Shown here in pieces: positions 62,303 through 64,000 of a DNA stretch of 64,000 nt. This DNA comes from Dokdonella_A sp044227025 (GTDB taxonomy: Bacteria; Pseudomonadota; Gammaproteobacteria; Xanthomonadales; Rhodanobacteraceae). The position numbers were made by a program, and so were the translations under genes. Where the stretch lies: assembly GCF_044227025.1 (NCBI RefSeq), contig NZ_JBGAFX010000006.1, forward strand, positions 310,001 through 374,000, in the 5' to 3' direction. A model generated the notes under the pieces. The model did not search any database, had not been told where the DNA came from, and worked only from the letters and a program-made list of their open reading frames with translations. The stretch's first letter is position 1; each line of letters begins with the position of its first letter.

Positions 62303-63883
62303 TCAAAGCGCGAGCAGAAGGTCCGAAGCACGCTCCGCAATCATGATGGTCGGCGCATTCGTGTTGCCGCCGATCAGCGTCGGCATGATCGACGCGTCGA
62401 CCACGCGCAGGCCCTCGACGCCGCGCACGCGCAGCTCGCTGTCGACCACCGCTGCGTCGTCCTTGCCCATGCGGCAGGAACCGACCGGGTGGTAGATCGT
62501 CTCGGCCTTGCGACGCACGAATGCGGCGAGATCCGCATCGTCGTCCGCGTCGGTGCCCGGGAAAATCTCTTCGCCGCGATACGGCGCGAACGGTTCCTGC
62601 GCGAGGATCGTGCGCGACAGGCGCGCGCCCTCGACCATCATGCGCAAGTCATGGCCCTCGGCATCGCCGAGGTAGTTCGCGTGGATCGCCGCGTGCGCCG
62701 CCGGATCCGCCGATTTGAGGCGGATCGCGCCGCGACTCTTCGGGCGCAGGCTGCACGCGTGCACGGTGTAGCCGTAACCGTCGAGGCGGTGGCGACCGTG
62801 GTCGTCGAGCAGGGCCGGCACGAAGTGGAACTGCATGTCGCAGCGCTCGTCCGGCGCGAGGCGCGAACGCAGGAAACCGCCCGCCTCGGCGATGTTCGAG
62901 CTGCCGATGCCGTCGCGCTTCAACAGGAAGCGCAGCGCGACCGCGAGGTCGTTGGTTTTGTCGTAGGTGATCGCGCGCGTCGAGCGCACCAGCGTGCAGA
63001 TGTCGAGATGATCCTGCAGGTTCGCACCGACGCCGGCGCGATCGAGCGCGACCGCGACGCCGTGTTCGCGCAGATGATCGGCCGGACCGATACCGGACAG
63101 CATCAGCAGCTGCGGCGAATTGACCGCGCCGCCGGCGAGGATCACGTTGCCCGCCTCGGCGCGTTCGAGCCGGCCGCGATGGCGGTATGACACGCCGACC
63201 GCGCGTCCGCCCTCGAGCAGGACGCGCGTGGTCAGCGCGCGCGTGTGCACGGCGAGGTTCGAGCGGGCGAGTGCAGGGCGCAGATAGGCGACCGCGGCCG
63301 AGCAGCGCGCACCGTTGCGCTGGGTCACCGCGTAGTAGCCGAAGCCTTCCTGCGTGGCAGCGTTGAAGTCGTCGTTGCGCGGCTGGCCCGCCTCGGCGGC
63401 CGCGTCGATGAATGCCTGCGACAGCACGTTGTGGTGACGCAGCGGCGACACCGTCAGCGGACCGTCGGCGCCGTGGAACGCATCGGCACCGCGCACGTTG
63501 CCTTCGCTGCGCTTGAACACGTCGAGCACGTTCGACCAGGCCCAGCGCGGATCGCCGCTTGCGGTCGCCCACTCGTCGTAGTCGCGCGGCGTGCCGCGCG
63601 TGTAGCACATCGCGTTGATCGAACTGGATCCGCCGAGCACCTTGCCGCGCGGCCACCACAGGCGGCGCCCGCCGAGGTTCGGCTCGGGTTCGGTGGTGTA
63701 GTCCCAGTTCACGCCCTTCTTGCCGACCAGCTTGGCGAGCCCGGCCGGCATATGGATGAACGGGTGCCAGTCACGGCCACCGGCCTCGAGCAGCAGCACG
63801 CGGTTGGCGGGATTCGCGCTGAGGCGGTTCGCCAGCACGCAACCGGCCGAACCGGCGCCGACGATCACATAGTCGTAGGTCAT
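62303..63883 (-). CDS. GMC-family FAD oxidoreductase (choline-dehydrogenase-like)
   Basis: A 526-residue flavoprotein that oxidises an alcohol to an aldehyde or ketone. The N-terminal Rossmann FAD motif is VIVGAGSAGCVLANRLS, GMC signature 1 is GKVLGGSSSINAMCYTRG, signature 2 lies near GGAVNSPQLLMLSGIGPADH, and the C-terminal catalytic His/Asn are in YHPVGSCRMG and PTLIGGNTNAP. I chose the ATG at 63883 because the FAD motif follows directly; the open frame to 63976 adds 31 unlikely residues. BetA-like enzymes act on choline, but without a betB or betI neighbour the substrate is open. Confidence 0.85.
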   Translation of the reverse strand: MTYDYVIVGAGSAGCVLANRLSANPANRVLLLEAGGRDWHPFIHMPAGLAKLVGKKGVNWDYTTEPEPNLGGRRLWWPRGKVLGGSSSINAMCYTRGTPRDYDEWATASGDPRWAWSNVLDVFKRSEGNVRGADAFHGADGPLTVSPLRHHNVLSQAFIDAAAEAGQPRNDDFNAATQEGFGYYAVTQRNGARCSAAVAYLRPALARSNLAVHTRALTTRVLLEGGRAVGVSYRHRGRLERAEAGNVILAGGAVNSPQLLMLSGIGPADHLREHGVAVALDRAGVGANLQDHLDICTLVRSTRAITYDKTNDLAVALRFLLKRDGIGSSNIAEAGGFLRSRLAPDERCDMQFHFVPALLDDHGRHRLDGYGYTVHACSLRPKSRGAIRLKSADPAAHAAIHANYLGDAEGHDLRMMVEGARLSRTILAQEPFAPYRGEEIFPGTDADDDADLAAFVRRKAETIYHPVGSCRMGKDDAAVVDSELRVRGVEGLRVVDASIMPTLIGGNTNAPTIMIAERASDLLLAL

Positions 63884-64000
63884 CGAGCGAGCGTATGCGG
63901 GCGGGTTAGAGTGGTTGCTCCAGTGGCTGCGCGCGTGGCACGCGCGCCCTTGCGGGCCGCTTCGTTCGCTCTGCAAGCGCGACCGCTGCCCGGCGGCAGC
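63884..64000. other. Upstream of the GMC oxidoreductase, right edge
   Basis: The 117 bp to the edge show no gene that can be supported; they would hold the oxidoreductase promoter. Confidence 0.35.

Noticed and set aside
62067..62495. 142-residue frame after etfA
   Set aside because: It reads through two palindromic repeats and the antisense of the GMC gene.

Overview
The window is 64 kb of high-GC DNA from a Gram-negative gammaproteobacterium. It is most likely a member of Lysobacterales (Xanthomonadales), perhaps Rhodanobacteraceae. This placement is inferred from several features: secreted proteins ending in an IFADGFD/E-type tail, PF07638-type ECF sigma factors beside a TPR-bearing Ser/Thr kinase, a DUF3667 protein, and abundant REP-like palindromes. 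I see no rRNA, tRNA or CRISPR array.

Left part (1-7 kb): a 5'-truncated Ser/Thr kinase converges on an ECF-type sigma factor. Three secreted proteins follow on the plus strand: a small IFANGFD-tailed protein, a protein with an ADVAEY-type C-terminal module, and a beta-helix protein ending in IFADGFD. From 7.1 to 12 kb lies a 1522-residue exported RHS protein with its own C-terminal tip, overlapped by a small multi-membrane-segment protein that is a good immunity candidate. An acetyl-CoA hydrolase/transferase family protein and a DUF3667 membrane protein separate this from the main locus.

Main accessory locus (15.9-52.7 kb): a small exported protein precedes a 5915-residue secreted multidomain giant. 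The giant has an HELMH zincin-like motif, an alpha-toroid repeat region, and many CARDB, Ig-like, FN3 and beta-propeller units. Its stop overlaps the start of a 3641-residue RHS protein by one base. That protein carries a degenerate transglutaminase-like domain and a nuclease-like tip, and its 3' end overlaps an immunity-type gene. Next come an integrase-type transposase and a second, shorter RHS copy. About 2.1 kb of its body is nearly identical to the first copy, but it has a different HNH-like tip and a SUKH-like immunity gene. Then follow an RHS relic, a small inverted-repeat element, and a gene of immunity-like size cut in two by an IS3-family element with a 6-bp target duplication. I read this as a Sec-exported polymorphic-toxin locus that diversifies by tip exchange, duplication and decay, with the coupled giant as a possible delivery or surface partner.

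Right part (52.7-64 kb): a decayed gene, a small secreted protein, a secreted glycoside-hydrolase-like protein under a second ECF-type sigma factor, a 0.7-kb cluster of palindromic repeats, an ATP-grasp protein, a second beta-helix protein ending in IFADGFE, the electron transfer flavoprotein genes etfB and etfA separated and followed by REP-like palindromes, and a GMC oxidoreductase. The metabolic genes look like ordinary chromosomal background.
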